Assembly (NCBI RefSeq): GCF_030848805.1
Contig: NC_092363.1
Span: forward strand, 3,596,001 to 3,660,000
Length of the DNA stretch: 64,000 nucleotides
Source of the DNA: Temnothorax longispinosus
Taxonomy: Eukaryota > Arthropoda > Insecta > Hymenoptera > Formicidae
Direction of reading: 5' to 3'
Shown: positions 13,828 to 28,555 of the stretch, one piece after another
Numbering within the stretch: the first letter of the stretch is position 1
Layout of the letters: each line of letters opens with the position of its first letter
Position numbers and translations under genes: made by a program
Notes under the pieces: model-generated
Seen by the model: the letters and a program-made list of their open reading frames with translations, nothing else
Told to the model about the DNA's origin: nothing
The model's database searches: none

Positions 13828-16300
13828 GTTGCTTGGCGTTGCTTGCTACCACGTACAAGATAAGATCTCCACGTTCGTTCGTCCGCGAGCCCGATGCGCA
13901 AGCACTGTCATGAAGTCGCGAGCCGTATTTTCGGGCACCGTTATCTCCTGCGCGATTGATCGCACTGCCCGGAATGACTGCACTGATCGCGATCGGAATC
14001 AGCTGACTCTCGCATTTCTAGGGCGAACGCTCAGGTGAGAGTTCACGATCGGAAAGCGTATCTGCGTCCTTTCAGCGCTTAAGGATCGTTACTAAGCACC
14101 ATTTCAATTCACGAACCTCGGCATTCCACCCTTCTGTGTTCGTTTCGTCAATATAGCTTTGCGAGCAGACAAATCGTAAAGGCCGATCGCTTATATACCG
14201 TTTGCTTTACCTGTTCTCGGTCGAGTCAAAGGGACATGATTCTTGCGTAACGCTGACGGCAAAGCGACGCGAAATGTCACGGTGCTAGCCGGTGCCTTGC
14301 GTTGATCTCACCCATTTAGGCCGACGACGACGTTACCCCGATGAACATTCGTTTGTCCCACGGTGAGCTTGACAAATGACTGCGGGAGTTCATTATTTAT
14401 CGGGTCGACCGACTCAAGCGTGTTCCAGATGAAGGGTGGCAGCGGGTTCCGCGTGTGAATCGCTCACGGACTTAGATAATAGCCCTCGCGTGGACTTTCC
14501 TCGACAATTGCTCCCGCGGGGATCTAAGTGGATCCTTTTTACGTAACCGCGTAACGACGTAACAGCTCGTTACCGCGCCAGCGGCCGGTATCGGATCGAT
14601 CCGCTCTCCAGCCCGCAAATCACTGATCCGTGCGGATCATTACGGATTCTCCCGGCAGAGTAAAGCGCGATATGTCTATAGTTCACTTACCGCTGCCGGA
14701 CGTAAGTGACATTAACGTGACAGCCCTATAAGTTGCAACTTCGTTCTGGAACAGGTCGCGTATTCGATATATATTTATCCGTTTACTCTACGAATGGATT
14801 TCCAATTACGCTGACACAGAACACAGCGTTGTGCATTTCTTCTGAATTGAACGCTCGATATTCTGTGTGCCCTTATCATTTAGCATAACGTTCGCGGAAC
14901 GCCACGGCAAACACAACGCGATTACTCGACGGAAGATCGAACGATTTCGCTGTTATTTTTATCGTCCTGTATTCGCGGATCTCTCGTGCGCTTCAAGAGT
15001 GAGAACTCTTTCGGTCAACGATGATCTCTACTTTTTTGCTGCATCGGGGAAATTTCGCAGAATTATGGAGAACAGGCTGCAACACCGAGAGGACGGTTGC
15101 ATGACCCAGATACTCGTAGCCAGGGTTCCTTCATCGCCACAATTTTACTGTGTACGTAGCTATACAAGTATAAGCGGCTCGTATCTTGCCGGGGGGCACG
15201 GCTTGGAATCCTCCGCGGCAGCGCCTTCACCTCCCGCCGACCTCCTGCTTCTCTCGCTACCACTTTCCTATCTCTCTCCACTAGCGACGCTGCCACTTGG
15301 GCGCTTCTTCTTGTTCCTCGTCTTCCTTCGACTTTACCTTCCGCTCCGTCGAATTCAATCTTTAGACAGGTGTCACGACGATTTTTTTCTCCGATCCTGG
15401 CGTGCGAGAACTAGGGTTGAACTTCTGACGTTCCGACGATCTCACTAGTGTGGTTCTTGCTGCTTGCTTCCGGCGAGATGTCACCTCGAGATAAAAGTCG
15501 GGCACACTTGGCATTCAAGTAGCTAGTAGTGGTAACTAGTAAATGTTCCTCAGCATTCGTCCTGTTCAACCGCGCCAAATTGTGTTGAATGATTGTTAGA
15601 GAAACGAGAGAATTCCGTGTGGTAGAAAATTATTATTTTTAATTAGAGGTATTTGATAGCTCCGATCCCGTTTGAATTTACCGTAATATTACACTTGAAA
15701 AATATGGTACCGCTTTTTTCCAATTGTTTTTGTAACTTTTCTGACTTCAGTTAAATCGCGTAATAGCATACGATTCGTATCAAAGACGCTCAAATGCGAT
15801 CGCGGAGGTAAAAATATTAATTCCTCCACTGATCGGTGATATTATCGGAGGTAGCAGCTACGCGGTTTCTTGCTTATTCAGGCGGGATAAACGTAAGTAC
15901 CTCCCGAGGGCTTGTAATCTGATATCGGGCACCTTGCCGATTGACACGGTGCAGATCGGTACGCACCGCACATCGGAACGTCACAGATCACGAAAACGAC
16001 ATCGGTGTCGAGCTCGAGCGGGTCGTCACGACGACGATAAGCGCGAGACTAAGGGACGACGGCATCCGCCCGGTTATATACCCGACGCACTCTGACCCGC
16101 AAAGCCGCGCCCGCGCACGAGCCACCCCCGAGGGTTTCCCTCCTGCCTGCATCCTCGCGCACCTTCCCTTTCTTCTTCTTTCCCGTTTGCCAGCACCTGC
16201 TCAACCTTGGATTCCACTGACGTCATGTTGTTTACCCATAGTTTACCTGCCAAAACAGGTCTTCCCTCAAAGCTACACTAAGTTTAAGTAGTCAAAGCTA
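13828..16300. other. CpG-rich 5' flank of the TMTC gene
   Basis: This stretch lies upstream of the TMTC start on the minus strand and is CpG-rich. The first bases must contain its 5' UTR or a splice acceptor for a non-coding exon, but I cannot place the transcription start. Plus-strand open frames at 14867-15448 and 15941-16291 look like products of base composition. No other feature is supported. Confidence 0.4.
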
Positions 16301-18100
16301 GGACTATTGGGCACGAGCACGATAATGTAATGGCTTTTTAACGCTAAAATAAAATAGCTCTTATAAACTGCCTTAAAATAATACGAGAACTTTTACTTAA
16401 TAATTATTATAATAAATCATAGCAAACGCGATAATTGTTAATTTTATTACAGAAATATGATATTATTTTATTCGACCTTTCCAATTGTTTCATTTTACAT
16501 TTCTACTTCCAGTACTTGTAGCTCATTTTAATTAAATTGAAGCCATTAACGAGATTTCTACGTTACGCGTTATGTAGTTAAGCGTTTGTATCGAATCTTA
16601 CGAACAAGATAACAAAGACGGCACTGAGCAATTATTTATTACCTTGTATTTCTCTCCGGGAATATCTCGCATCTAACAATACAACGGATCACGGCTCGCG
16701 AATCAGTGAACGTAATGACGATACGAGCTTGTTACCGACAATGATGATACAGTAACGAGCCCGTGGTGGCAAAGTGATGCTGCATTGTACAATTCAATTT
16801 GGCTATTGCGCCATCACAACCACGAATATATATCAAATTGAAATTACATCGTATCAAGACATTGTTATCGTATAATTTTAATTATTGTTTGAAATCATTA
16901 TCACAAATAAAACGGCTGAAATATAAATGTAACAACAATTTACGTAATAATTTATGCATAAATGTGGTTATGCACAACAAGATTTCTACATATAACACTT
17001 GTAAACGAACAACGATTTCATTTAAAATCATTTCATTAAAAAACTATCAAATTATTTTTCAAATTTTTGAAATAACAATTAAAATGACAATTAAATTTTC
17101 AAATATCATTTTGAAATGCAGGAGCAGATAAAGCTTTTATAAAATTAATATGGAGACAGATTAAATCCTACTTTATTAGTTTCTATTTTTATTCCGCTTT
17201 TAATAAGATTCTGATGGGGCTAACTTATCTTGAGACTATCAAATAACAGATATATCAACATAAAGTGGCAAAGATAGATCTGAATTTTTCATGTCACTAA
17301 TAAGCAAGTTTCGCAGAAAGTTATAATTGCATTCTTCTACCGAGGAACTTAATATTAGCGACATGGCTGTCGCTCAAGTAATTCGCATAATGTACCCGGA
17401 GCTCGCAATTAATGATCATTTAGTTCGATGGCGCCGAGTAGCCGTCAGTGTCACGATTCGCAGGCGAGCGTGGAACTTTAGTCCACCGGCCGCCAGCACG
17501 CTGAACTTCCGTATGAATCCACTTTCAAACTACACAAGAATTTTTAATTACGGCCTTATAGAACGAAAAACGCCACTTACGTGTCACGTTAATGGTTCTT
17601 CGCATCCAAAGCGTCGGAGGAATGCGGAGAACTGGTCCCACGTGACTTCTAACGAATTTTTATCGCCGCAAAAGAGGATAATGGCGATTCGCGATAATTA
17701 CTTTATTCGCACTTATGATCTTCATTCTCTTTGGCTTCGAATGTCAAATGTGTTGGCGATATCCTAAATGCTATTTTCCCGTTTTCTCACATTTTTCCAT
17801 TTTACCCGTTTTTCCTGATTTGATTGAGAATGCGAAATCTCAGTCCTCTGCAGATTACTCGATACTTATCACGCGAGCTCGAAGAACGTGTAAAGAATCG
17901 ATCTGACCGTTCCAGCAACACGATTTCGTTGCGGCGAGCTTAAGCTATTTCTTTGTGGACTTCCCGTTGAAGTATAAATTGGTTTTATGCTCTGCCGAGG
18001 AAGTTTCTAACTGGAAACTTATAGTCGCGGAACAAACGTCTGTAGACGGCACTGAAATATAGTGTTCAGACGCTAGTTGCGCCTGAATATTCAGCGACTT

Positions 18101-18120
18101 CGCTCGCTCGCTCGCTCGCT
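18101..18120. repeat. (CGCT)5 microsatellite
   Basis: Five exact CGCT tetranucleotide units lie in CpG-rich DNA. Confidence 0.85.
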
Positions 18121-21100
18121 ACCTATGTCTCACGCGCGCTGCCTACTTCGTTACATCCGGTTAACGCTTGCCATCGTCTGACCGTATTTAATAATGCACC
18201 TAACCGACGGCGCCGCCGACGCCCCAGGAGAGCAAGGTCTGCCAACGACCGTGAAAAGGTGTCGGTGTCCTATAAGTAAGGGCGACCGCAATACGTGCGC
18301 GACTCCCTTCGTGGACTTGCCCGAGGGCAAGAAGGAAAGAAGCACGCGAAACGACTTCATCTGAAATAAAGATAAAGGCAGTGCGCCTCTCGTCTACGTT
18401 CGCTTTGCTCCTCTCGTGCGTTTTCATTTATTAAAACGCAGTCGGCGCGGCGTATCGAGCAATTGTCTGCCTTCTTCTCTCTCTGTCTCTCTGCCGAAAG
18501 TATAAAAATCAACCAATAGCAAACGACGAACAAACGCGCTTCGTATTCTTGCACAGTGGTATAAAAACAGCTCAGACACACAATCTGATTGTCTCCGCCG
18601 GCTTCTTATTTAAATTTTCATTGCTCCTAGTCTCGTTATACGTCCCGCTGTTTGCCTATTTTATCGTCGAATCGTGAAATCGACCCAGTTATCTTCATCT
18701 TGCGAAATATTTTGGCTCTCTCGGCACGAGATAAGTAATCTTGGACTCGAAAGCGCAATGTTGCTGCGAGGAATCACATGTTAGCCGCGCGGATACCCTG
18801 ATATAGGTACCCCGCCGTATCGATCGGCGGGAAATCTTAAATGCGAACCGACGCGAGAGAAATAATGCCTATAATTCGTACGTAACGCGGGACACGCGAA
18901 CACGAGACACGAAGGAGCGTGCAAACGGTAGCTCGCGTACGAGCTCGGAGTACGAACGATTCCACTGCGATTGCGGACAACGTCGTTCGAAACCGCGATG
19001 TTGATACATTAGCGAAAATTGACGACCGGTTACTTGAAACAGAACCACGGTCCGGACAGAAGGTACGAAGGCCTGTTAACGCCGCTAATGAACTCGGACG
19101 ACGCAGCTTCATCAAAACCATTCTCGCCACGCGGACGGATACCCATGAGATTTCGTGCGACAGAGAGACAGTTTTGGTCGCCACAATAGGAACTCGGCGG
19201 ACAATCAAAGGTGGTGGACATTCGGTCGGTCGGTCGGAGAATGACGTGCACGAAACGCCGTCGGGGAGGAATGTATTTAATTAATGCACTCGAGCAACGC
19301 TATATATGTAGAATACACACGGGCGACTGCACAGAACGTGGAGAATCGGGCTCAGTGCCGTGCGGGCTTACGTGCACGCGACCATGTGCGCACGTGCGCA
19401 AATTGTCAAATTCGCCGCGAAACTCGGCGTGCTTCGTGCCGGTGACCGTTCCGTATCCGGTCACCGGCTCCGTGAGGAGAGAGCAATCTCCGGTAACGAT
19501 TCGCGTTCGCGAGGAGGACGCATTGACGAGGATTCTTGGCGAAACGAACGAACGGCCGAAATCCGGACGAATTTCGCCATTCCCGCATGCCTCGAGAAAG
19601 CACCTCTCTTTACGGTCTCTCGCGCTCTTCCTCTCTCTCTCTCTCGTCTTTGCGCGGTCCATCTGTAGACGGAATCGCGGACTTACGAGAGAAGGGCGTA
19701 GACGTTCCCGAGACTACAACTGTCGGAGGAATCTCGTCGACTGAGCAAGGTAGAACGTAATCGGGATCTTGCCCCGCCACCCGACACCCTTCATGGTACA
19801 CGGGAAACTTGGAATGATTTCGAGCGTAGAGTTTCAGGGTTCGCCCTACCCCTCGGGCCCTGCCCCTTAAATGCCCGAGTGACGAGAGAAAGAGAGAGAG
19901 AGAGAATTCTTGCACAATACGTGGAAATATTACGTAACATTTCAAGTTATCACGCTAGGAGCTTACTAATTGCACGCTTTCGTTGAATACCGCGGCAACT
20001 TCTGACTCTGTCGCGTATTTTAGCTTTTAATGGGAATTTTTTTCAACTATTGCTTTATTAATAAGTACAAAATTTGACATGTTACATATGCAAAGATCAT
20101 GCTAATAAATTAGTATATTGCTGGGATTAATAATGTATTCTATATTATTAATTTACTAAACTAACTAAACTATATCCTAGTAAGTTGTTTGTGTACGTGA
20201 AATGGTAATATTATAATATGGATCTAATACTCAATGCTGTTCAAAGCGTCAAACGAGTAAATCACCAAAGGACAATCTGCGCTGCGATGCGACTTACAAA
20301 CGAAAGGCGGATAAAAGAGGATCTACGAAGATGGCCAGGTAGATGTAACGAGAAGAGATATCTCCGCGTCAGCTGAAATTTTCGCAGAACGTGTTCGTGT
20401 CCAGCCCGGTGAAGAAACACACGCGAACGACCAAGTACGATTTTAATTACGAGCTTATTCGCGCGCGCGACTTGATTCAGAAAGAAGGACACTAGAAAAG
20501 AGTTACACGGGATTAGCTCCAAATGCGAAAAAGCGCGCTCTACTTTTCATGTCGAAATAATGCCGTCACTATAAGTCTCTCCGTGAGATCACATTTTCGT
20601 TCCGAGGCGAGAGAGCAGATCTGCGTGGAATTTTTTGCGCTCGGATCCCGTCTACACTCTACACGGACACGGCGGCACGGCCCGGCACAGCACACGGTCG
20701 ATCAATATAATCGCATCGGTAAACGGATCGGACGTGAAGGACCGATCGCGTTCGGACGGCTTTCGACGGCGGAGCTTACGAGGTGGCTTACGCGCGTGCA
20801 AACGGCGCGCTCCCGATGCAAGTGATTTTGGCTTCTCGAGAGCTGACCAAACAAGGATACGCCGAATTCGGCGTAATAAATTCACGGTTTCCTTGCGATT
20901 GGTTTCGGTGTTACCTCGCGAGCTGTGGGCGTCTGGGCGACGCCGCAATCTCCGATCAGTGGCTTAGCGACGCGAGAAGATTTGGCGGAGAGAGCCGTCA
21001 CCGGGATACATGATAGCGGAGCGAGAGAGGTAGAGTGGATTATGCGAGGGGGAGACTTCCTGGACGGGGACAAGACTGGGCTAGACTGGACCGGATTAAG

Positions 21101-24100
21101 GCTAGCCTTACAGCAAACTTGTCGAATTATCTTCGACCAAGTTTGTTCTGAAATTTCGGATGCGCGATGGTCGGGATATAATGGTCGTTGCGAGCTGCGC
21201 CGATAATAACTCGGACGGAATGCGGAGCGTGGAATTCGAACGCAGTCGTAAATCAATTACAGGAGTCAGGAAAGCTCGTACGTTAATGAGACTGTAACGA
21301 ATTGGACGTCAGCGGGCGCGGCGGCCGATGGCCAAAGCGGATTCGATTATCAATTTATCACGAATTAATGAAATCTGTTCGCGAGTATATTTTAATGATC
21401 CGCAAAGGGAGGATCATCGTGTCGGGACGAGGGTAGGCGCGGCTCGCGCGCGTAAAAGGCGAGCATTACTATACCTCGCAACAGAGTCCGTCCGTTTTCA
21501 ATTCTGGGATTTTACGACGACCGGCATCAACATTTCATAAAGGATCGAGCAGAATGGAGCCTGGGCACGGCTTGCAAAAACGGTTTACGAGATGCGTTTC
21601 GTCCGCCATATTTCCGTCCGATCGAAACATTTTGCTCGTTTTACATTATTTACATGGGAGAGCGGGCAGATACAAATGGGCGACAGAAAAATACGGGATC
21701 GACATGTAATATTTTAAAGCGTAGCTTAAAGTAACATGAAGATAAATCAAATGGCGAAATGAGAACGATTGATGTACACAGAACAATGTAATTTGATGCA
21801 TATGCGGTCTTGTCTGTCTCCTCGCGCCAAATCGTTTTCATCGATTATATACGTACGATCATGATTTATGCAACCCGTTCGCCGCCGTCTTTGCATATCT
21901 TTTGGGGAAACGCAATTTCTTCAAATTAATATTTAAGAATATCCGAAATCTTATCTGTATGTATATATGTATAATTTCATGTGCTACCTTCAATCCAGTA
22001 AATGGTGCAAAAACTTTATGCGACCCTACGCTTCGGATGCGATAAATGGCGAATTCATGTAGAAACGTAGATTTTATATAACTCATCGAAATCTATAAAA
22101 TATGTACGGAAATTAGGCAATTTAAATCACACGAATATATTAGTGGCCGGTCGAATAAATGTACGGCTTTTGCAGCCGTCTGGAAGTAATGGGACCTGGG
22201 ACACCGCGATAACCGATGGAAATTTTTCTTCCCGCGATAACGCCGTCCGGTTATCGCCTTTAACGATTGGTCGGCGACATATCAACGATAGTCGCAGAGA
22301 AAACCGTCGATGCACCGCGCACTAAGTCGAAACTTTTCCAATTTTCCACGACTTCGTATTTATAACTTCAGTACTCGCACCCCTTTTATTCTTTCTTGCC
22401 GGATTCCCTCTAGAAGCAACTTCTCGGAGTCTGAAGCCAATAATTTATCCTCGGTGAGGGGCAAACCGAGCAACGAAATGTTAAATGGAGAATTCTACGA
22501 GATGTATAACTGTCAAGAACAATAAAAAAAATATTACTTCCAGCAAAAATTCGTACGTCACGAAAGTTTACCGCAATGATGATCGACGTATTCTGCGGAT
22601 CTATCTTTAATCATGGACCCCTGTCGTTTTTGTTTTCTCTTTATTCCCCCTTTAGTAGGCGATGTGCGATTTGTCGACGCAGTCATCGAGTTTCTGTCCG
22701 TCGCTAAGAATATATCTCAGAAGTGGTCAATCTTTGCGTCCTTTCCCGTTTCCTCAACTTTCGGTGTCCGTTCCCCGAACAAGAGAAGGAACGCGAGAAA
22801 TACGAACGAAACATTTCTACGTCGGATTTTCGGGCAAAAAGTTCGATCCGCCTGTCATTACTGCCGTGACGCGGCGGTAAACCTACCGACCCTCTCGAAA
22901 GCCTCGGAGAATACTTCCATAACTCAGTGATCCGCGACTTTCTTGCTTGTCTTAGGATGTCAACGAAATTAACAGAAGAGGAAAACAACCAAGACGTTCG
23001 ATTCATAAAAAAATGACCTCACGGAAAGCTTAATGGCCTACAATATTGCGAAGAAAGAGGATATTCGAGGGATGATGACAGATGAAATAGATGGGTAAGA
23101 AATATTACGTGTTCGATGACACACAAGAGTTTCAGTGAACATAAACACTTAGAAATTATTCATTTAATATAGTAGGAGAAAAAGAGATAGAAATATAAAA
23201 TATTCTCAATATTTTCTACATCTTATGGATTATAAGAATTCACAATAAATCCATCATTTACGTCTTACGACGTAAGCAATGTAACTTTATCGCTCACTTT
23301 ATCTCTCGCGTAAATAGTATATAGTCATAAAATAAGAAAGAAGAGCGAAAATATGAACATTTAAAAGAAAAAATCGACGACGCAAACTTCTCGAGCGGCT
23401 TAAGCAGCGAAGTCGTCATAAAACGATGTCGTCAAGGTCGAAAAATTCCTATCGTCGTCGCGAGGAAGTAACGACGCCAGTGGAATAAAGTAAAAGTAAC
23501 GGCAGAGGTCGGAGAAATACGACTGCCCGGCCAATCCAGCCGAAGAACCGCGGCCGGGAGGCATCAACGCGCAGCGTAATAACAACACCGACTGTCAGGA
23601 TCCGTGTAATCCTTCCCTTAGGATCCGCGTAATTCAGTGCTCCGGCAGGAATTCGTCTTACAAGCCAAAAGCTATAGGAATTTAAGGTGACGACGTGAGC
23701 AGACGGGAGGGGTAAAGTCGAGCCGGAATTTAAGGCGTAAAACTTTCGCAATTACCGAATGTTCGATATCCTTGAAAACTTGGATAAGTGCCGCGAATGG
23801 TGAACGCCTTATACCTTCAACGTTTCCCCATCCGCGCTTCCCATCCGCATGGCCGCCATAGGCGCGCGAACACCCCCTTTCCCCCCCCCCGCGATGGATG
23901 CAGAGGCACGCTGAACCTACGAGGAAAGTGCCGGAATGTGCAATAAAGCAGTGCGAGAGACCCCGCCGAGTGGCGTACGAGCAGCCAGTAAAGTAGAAAG
24001 CTTTTTCTGTAAAGCACGCAGTTACGTGCCAAACGTCGAAAATTTCGCCGTAGCAATATCGCTACTCGATCCTTGCGCCCGTCCCGTCTCCCCACCTTCC

Positions 24101-24166
24101 GCAATCTTTCTTTAAGTCTCCCTTTTCCGCCGTCCCTTTGAACACGCGCGTCCTCTTCCGTATTTC

Positions 24167-24195
24167 GAGAGAGAGAAAGAGAGAGAGAGAGAGAG
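24167..24195. repeat. GA-rich microsatellite
   Basis: A GA dinucleotide tract of about 29 bp with one AAA interruption. On the other strand it produces a run of Ser-Leu codons in a spurious open frame. Confidence 0.85.
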
Positions 24196-27100
24196 CTGAC
24201 AAGGAATTGTCGGCAGGTCGTCCTTAAGACGAATCCCTGAGAAGTTCGCGAGGTATTTTCGCGCCCTTGCGATGAACGGGAATAAGCTTTTACGACGCTG
24301 CAGATTTTACCGTCCGACAAAATTGTCCCAGGAGATCTTACGTGAATGCTCGACGTGGTGTGCGGAATGGACTTCCAGAAGTACTGCTTGTAATGCGAGA
24401 AGAATTGCCGCGCTGTTCCTTACGATAATCACCACGGAATTTTGATCATCGACGTCCTGCTTTTAATTATCCTATGTCACCAGCATTAAGAATTTGCTGA
24501 CCGTTTATAGATTTATCTTTTATATTAGAACTGGAAATGACGCTGGAAGGAATCTTTTTTCAGGTCTTTTACTATCAAATAACATAGTTCTTAACTAAAT
24601 TACATTTTATCCGCTATCTTCAATACAGGCAAAAAAAATCTGCTGACCGCTTTAAAAAAAAAATCTAGCGAAACGTGAGCTGCTTCTGAAATGTAACAAT
24701 CTCATTGCATAGAACGCAGCGAACACCAGCCATTGTCGTGTAAAAGCTTAATACCTTCCTTTTCAAAAGTTAAATCGCATTGCCGTTGGAGTTCGAGAAC
24801 TACGCTGGCATGCTAATTCCACTTTCTAATGATACGAAACATTTACGTGTCCCATAAATTCTGCGAAATACGTTACACCGTGGCAATAGCTGATAGCGAT
24901 CGTTACGGTTGTAATAATCCCACATATATCGCACGGTGGTGTGCTAACGACAACGTTATTAACAATGCCGACCAGTTACGTCGAACAAACAGCAAGTAAA
25001 GGAAAACAGTACGCACACGTAACAATTTCATGGACGCTCCACCCGCGTATACCCGTACCGGCGCTTGTTTTATCAACAAGCGAATTTCGCGTTTTATCAC
25101 GTTTGCAGTTAGAGCGCGAATAATACGCTTTGAATAATGTATTTTGATTTAATGCAACGCGCACCGCGGCGGACGCCGTATTTACCCTCAAAATTTGTCT
25201 CATTGATTTCGCCGGGGTAACTACGGGGGATAACGCCCGCGTGTCTGCCGACTGTCGACAATTAGCGTCACGCGAAATTGGTCCCAGGCGGGCGCGACCG
25301 CGAAAACCAATGATAATTTCACTAACGTCGTTACCGAACACGTGTTTTACGCGCGTGTCCCGGCGACGTTTATGCGCGCCGCAAGATCCCGGTCATGACG
25401 GAATGCAACGAAACGCCGGGAAATTTCACGACTCTCTTCTATATATATACATATATCTACCAGGCAATGCATTTTAACGCGCAGCATGGGGATCGCGGAA
25501 ATGATAGCTAGCTGCTCTCTCTTTTTATCTTTCCCTCTCCCCCTTCTCACTTTCTCTCACTCGGCTGCGTATGAATAAGTCGAAGGTGAATAAAATGAAT
25601 GCCGGCGAACAGACCGAGGTACTCGCCGAGCACTCATTACATTTTCTTACGAGCGTTACTTCACTGAATTTTTAATAATGCTGTGAAAAGTGTTGCGGAT
25701 GATCTTGATGTAGCATGAGACGCGCGGAGAAGCGGCTACTCACGGCTCGCGAAGATGTAGCACGAAAGTAAGTAGCTTTTGTTGGCAGAGTGTCAGAACT
25801 TTCAAAGATAAAACGCGAGGCTGTCGGGGAACACGCGTGCATGAAATATGCGTGATTTATGCCGCGCGATCGTCGCGAACTTGCATCAAAGAACTATCCC
25901 TACGATGCGATCTTCATTGAACGTGCCGCACTGTTCATTCAAGGGGAAGAAAACCATTCCGCTGCAAAGGGCGCTATTGTCAGGCTTCGATAAAGCGATC
26001 AGGTCTTATGCATCGTGCGAGAAGGTACGGTTCACCGCAGCCGACCCGATATAAAATAACGAAGAGGGCAACGATAACGGGTATCAACGTTTCCTCGCAC
26101 CGCGCCTAAACTCCCCGACGATCTTGCGCTTATCTGATGCCCCAGTTCACTAAGTTATTTCCGCGCGGAGGTAGATGCATCACGTAATAGATTTACCGAC
26201 GTGACGAGGCCAATATTACCTCCCTCTAGACTTTGAATATTTTTCTGTTTGATCTCGCAAGAAGAGTCAATGAAGCTACGCGTATTCAAATCCCCGTAAC
26301 ATTTAACGCCGAGCTATTGCCGAGCACGTAGATTGCCTTTAAGACGAAACCAGTCAAGCTTCATTTGCCTGACATGTATTTTCATCGCGTAATAAAACGA
26401 AATTACTATCTCGCTCCTTCTTACGTTCATTTACAATGACCCATTGCACGGAAACAACGACGCAGGCTTCGTGATGGGAGCTTACAAGTCTTCCATATCG
26501 TTCGCATTTATCTACGTAAAAGGAGCAAGCGGCAGGGAAGCAATATGGGCCCGGACGACGCACAAAATGCGGCAACACACACTCCACGCATTTGGCTGGC
26601 CATTAATCTTGAGCTGTTCCAGACGTGGCATATTCTGTCCTGGTTACTCTCTGCGAAACCGCTCCGCGAATTCCACATATGTATATATTGCGCCTAACCA
26701 CCCCATTCGATGTTTCGATTAAGCAAATCGTTCTCAGCAATTATTGCATTATGATTGTTCTGCCATTTAACATTAAATGCACTTGCTAAACTTTCTATCC
26801 TCGAATCGAACATTCCGCATAACGTTTCGTTTTCGCACTATCGTTCTCGGGTACTGCCGTGTAAAAAAATAATGGCGACGGATAAAAATAATGACAACGC
26901 TGTATCATCATGATAAATTTTTCATCGCAAGCGATATGCCGTCTGCAAGTAAATATTTAATCATGCATTATAGATTTCAGATTCTATAAATATCCACAAC
27001 TACATATGGTATTTCAAAATATAAACAACAATAAGTGAAATTGGATCGATATGAAACTTACAATTAATTAAAGATAATGCCATGTCAGACTGGATTTTAG

Positions 27101-28539
27101 TAGTCTAATAATAATATTTCTGTATAAATTTTGTATGCTTTTTCCAACTCAGTGGATTCTGAGCTCAATGAACCCCTTGGTGAACCCTGGCTGGGGTGAT
27201 ATTTTTCGCAATAAATTCTTTATTGATTTAAAAAGAATGCTTCTTAGCATGAAAGGTTAAATCGATTATCGATTTAAGTATATGGATTTATTATTCCAAT
27301 AAAAAACTGTTTCAAGACTGGCAAACAATCGAAGCGCAGTTTATTGACAATGAGTTGGAAAAAGTTACCTATCAAAAATTCACATAGAAATATTATATTA
27401 TTATTAGGCTACTAAAATCAAGCCCAAAAATGATATCTTCTCTAATTAATTGTAAAATCCAACAGCAATAGAGAGAAAAAGAGAGATGGAAACGCACAAA
27501 CGTAAAATTATAAAAGTGTTTAAAATGTCATAAATTTCTAAATAACTTATTAAATCGTGTATTATTGCGAATGGTAAATATTTCTTTTCGAAATGCGAGA
27601 AAAAAGAATGACCGACATATAGCCGTTCCTTCCATTTCAGATGAGGCTTTCGTTTGACGGGCCGCGGAAGCAGATTCATTCGCAATTCGAAAGAATGCGC
27701 GATCGCTTCCCGCCGCAGCTGCCGCGTGCATTTCCGTTCACGTGCAACGAATTTCAGCGGAGAATTCGTTAGCAGCTTTGAACCGGCGTACGTGACGACG
27801 GCATTTAAAGGCACTATCGGGTTAACGGCTCGCTCGTTTCTCCTGGCGAGGCAGAGGGGCTGCCTCCGGACATTCGGCTGGGAATCAGTGATTCACGATG
27901 CACGGGCCATAAAACCCGGTGTACACCCCATAAAAATATCCGGCTGCGGTGCGTATAGGAAAAGTGCGCCCGGCCGTCGACGTGGCGTTTTATTTTCGAT
28001 CACATGTCGCGCAGTTTGCGGGACATTACTCGGGATTAATCCTGGACGCGTTGAAAATGCCCGACGCATCACCAACGCGCGCTGTAATTTATTAATCCTC
28101 GCGCTCGCGTGCGCGGGTGGATCCATCTCTGTAAAAACACGTGGCGGTCGGCAATTGTAATTAAACGCAAATGTCGTGTCCCTGCGAAGGTTACGGCCGG
28201 ATGAGATCCCGCAAAATAAAAATAAAATGCGTGTAGTAAAAAGGACAGCTTTTGCGCGCGTTTCCGTGATGGCACGTTTTGACAGCGATTTGAAGATAAC
28301 TCTTAGTTTTGAACATCTGTAGCGGGTGAGGACGGATAGCCCTTTACGCGCGTGAAATTCGTGAAGAGTTAATAGATAAATTTTATCCCGATCTAGTAAG
28401 AGAGAAAAAGAGAAGTATCTGTCCTATGCATGCGAATGCAGCCAGTCGTATATGTAGGCGCGTGACAGCTAATTTATAACAGCTTTTGTACGAAACTTTT
28501 TGCCGAGCAGCGTGACATCGTATAACAAACGATAATCGT

Positions 28540-28555
28540 GAACGTGATCACGTTC
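28540..28555. repeat. Perfect 16-bp palindrome
   Basis: GAACGTGATCACGTTC reads identically on both strands, with no spacer. Perfect even palindromes of this length are possible binding sites for dimeric transcription factors. No gene is close enough to suggest a target. Confidence 0.8.

Noticed and set aside
14867..15448. 193-codon plus-strand open frame
   Set aside because: It starts at a non-ATG codon, its sequence is compositional with Ser/Leu/Arg bias, and no domain is visible.
17363..17767. 134-codon plus-strand open frame starting with ATG
   Set aside because: I recognise no motif, signal peptide or splice-linked neighbour. This length is expected by chance in a 64-kb window.
18785..18832. 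Short inverted repeat CCGCCG and CGGCGG
   Set aside because: Only 6 bp in CG-rich DNA, within chance expectation.
19211..19744. 177-codon plus-strand open frame
   Set aside because: Several overlapping frames on both strands in CpG-rich DNA, and a Leu-Ser stretch arising from a CT microsatellite, point to composition rather than coding.
23817..24320. 167-codon minus-strand open frame
   Set aside because: It starts at TTG, crosses a poly-C run and a GA microsatellite that yields Ser-Leu repeats, and has no homology I can recognise.
27654..28160. 168-codon plus-strand open frame
   Set aside because: Rich in Arg, Ser and Gly with no domain, and antisense frames of similar quality exist.
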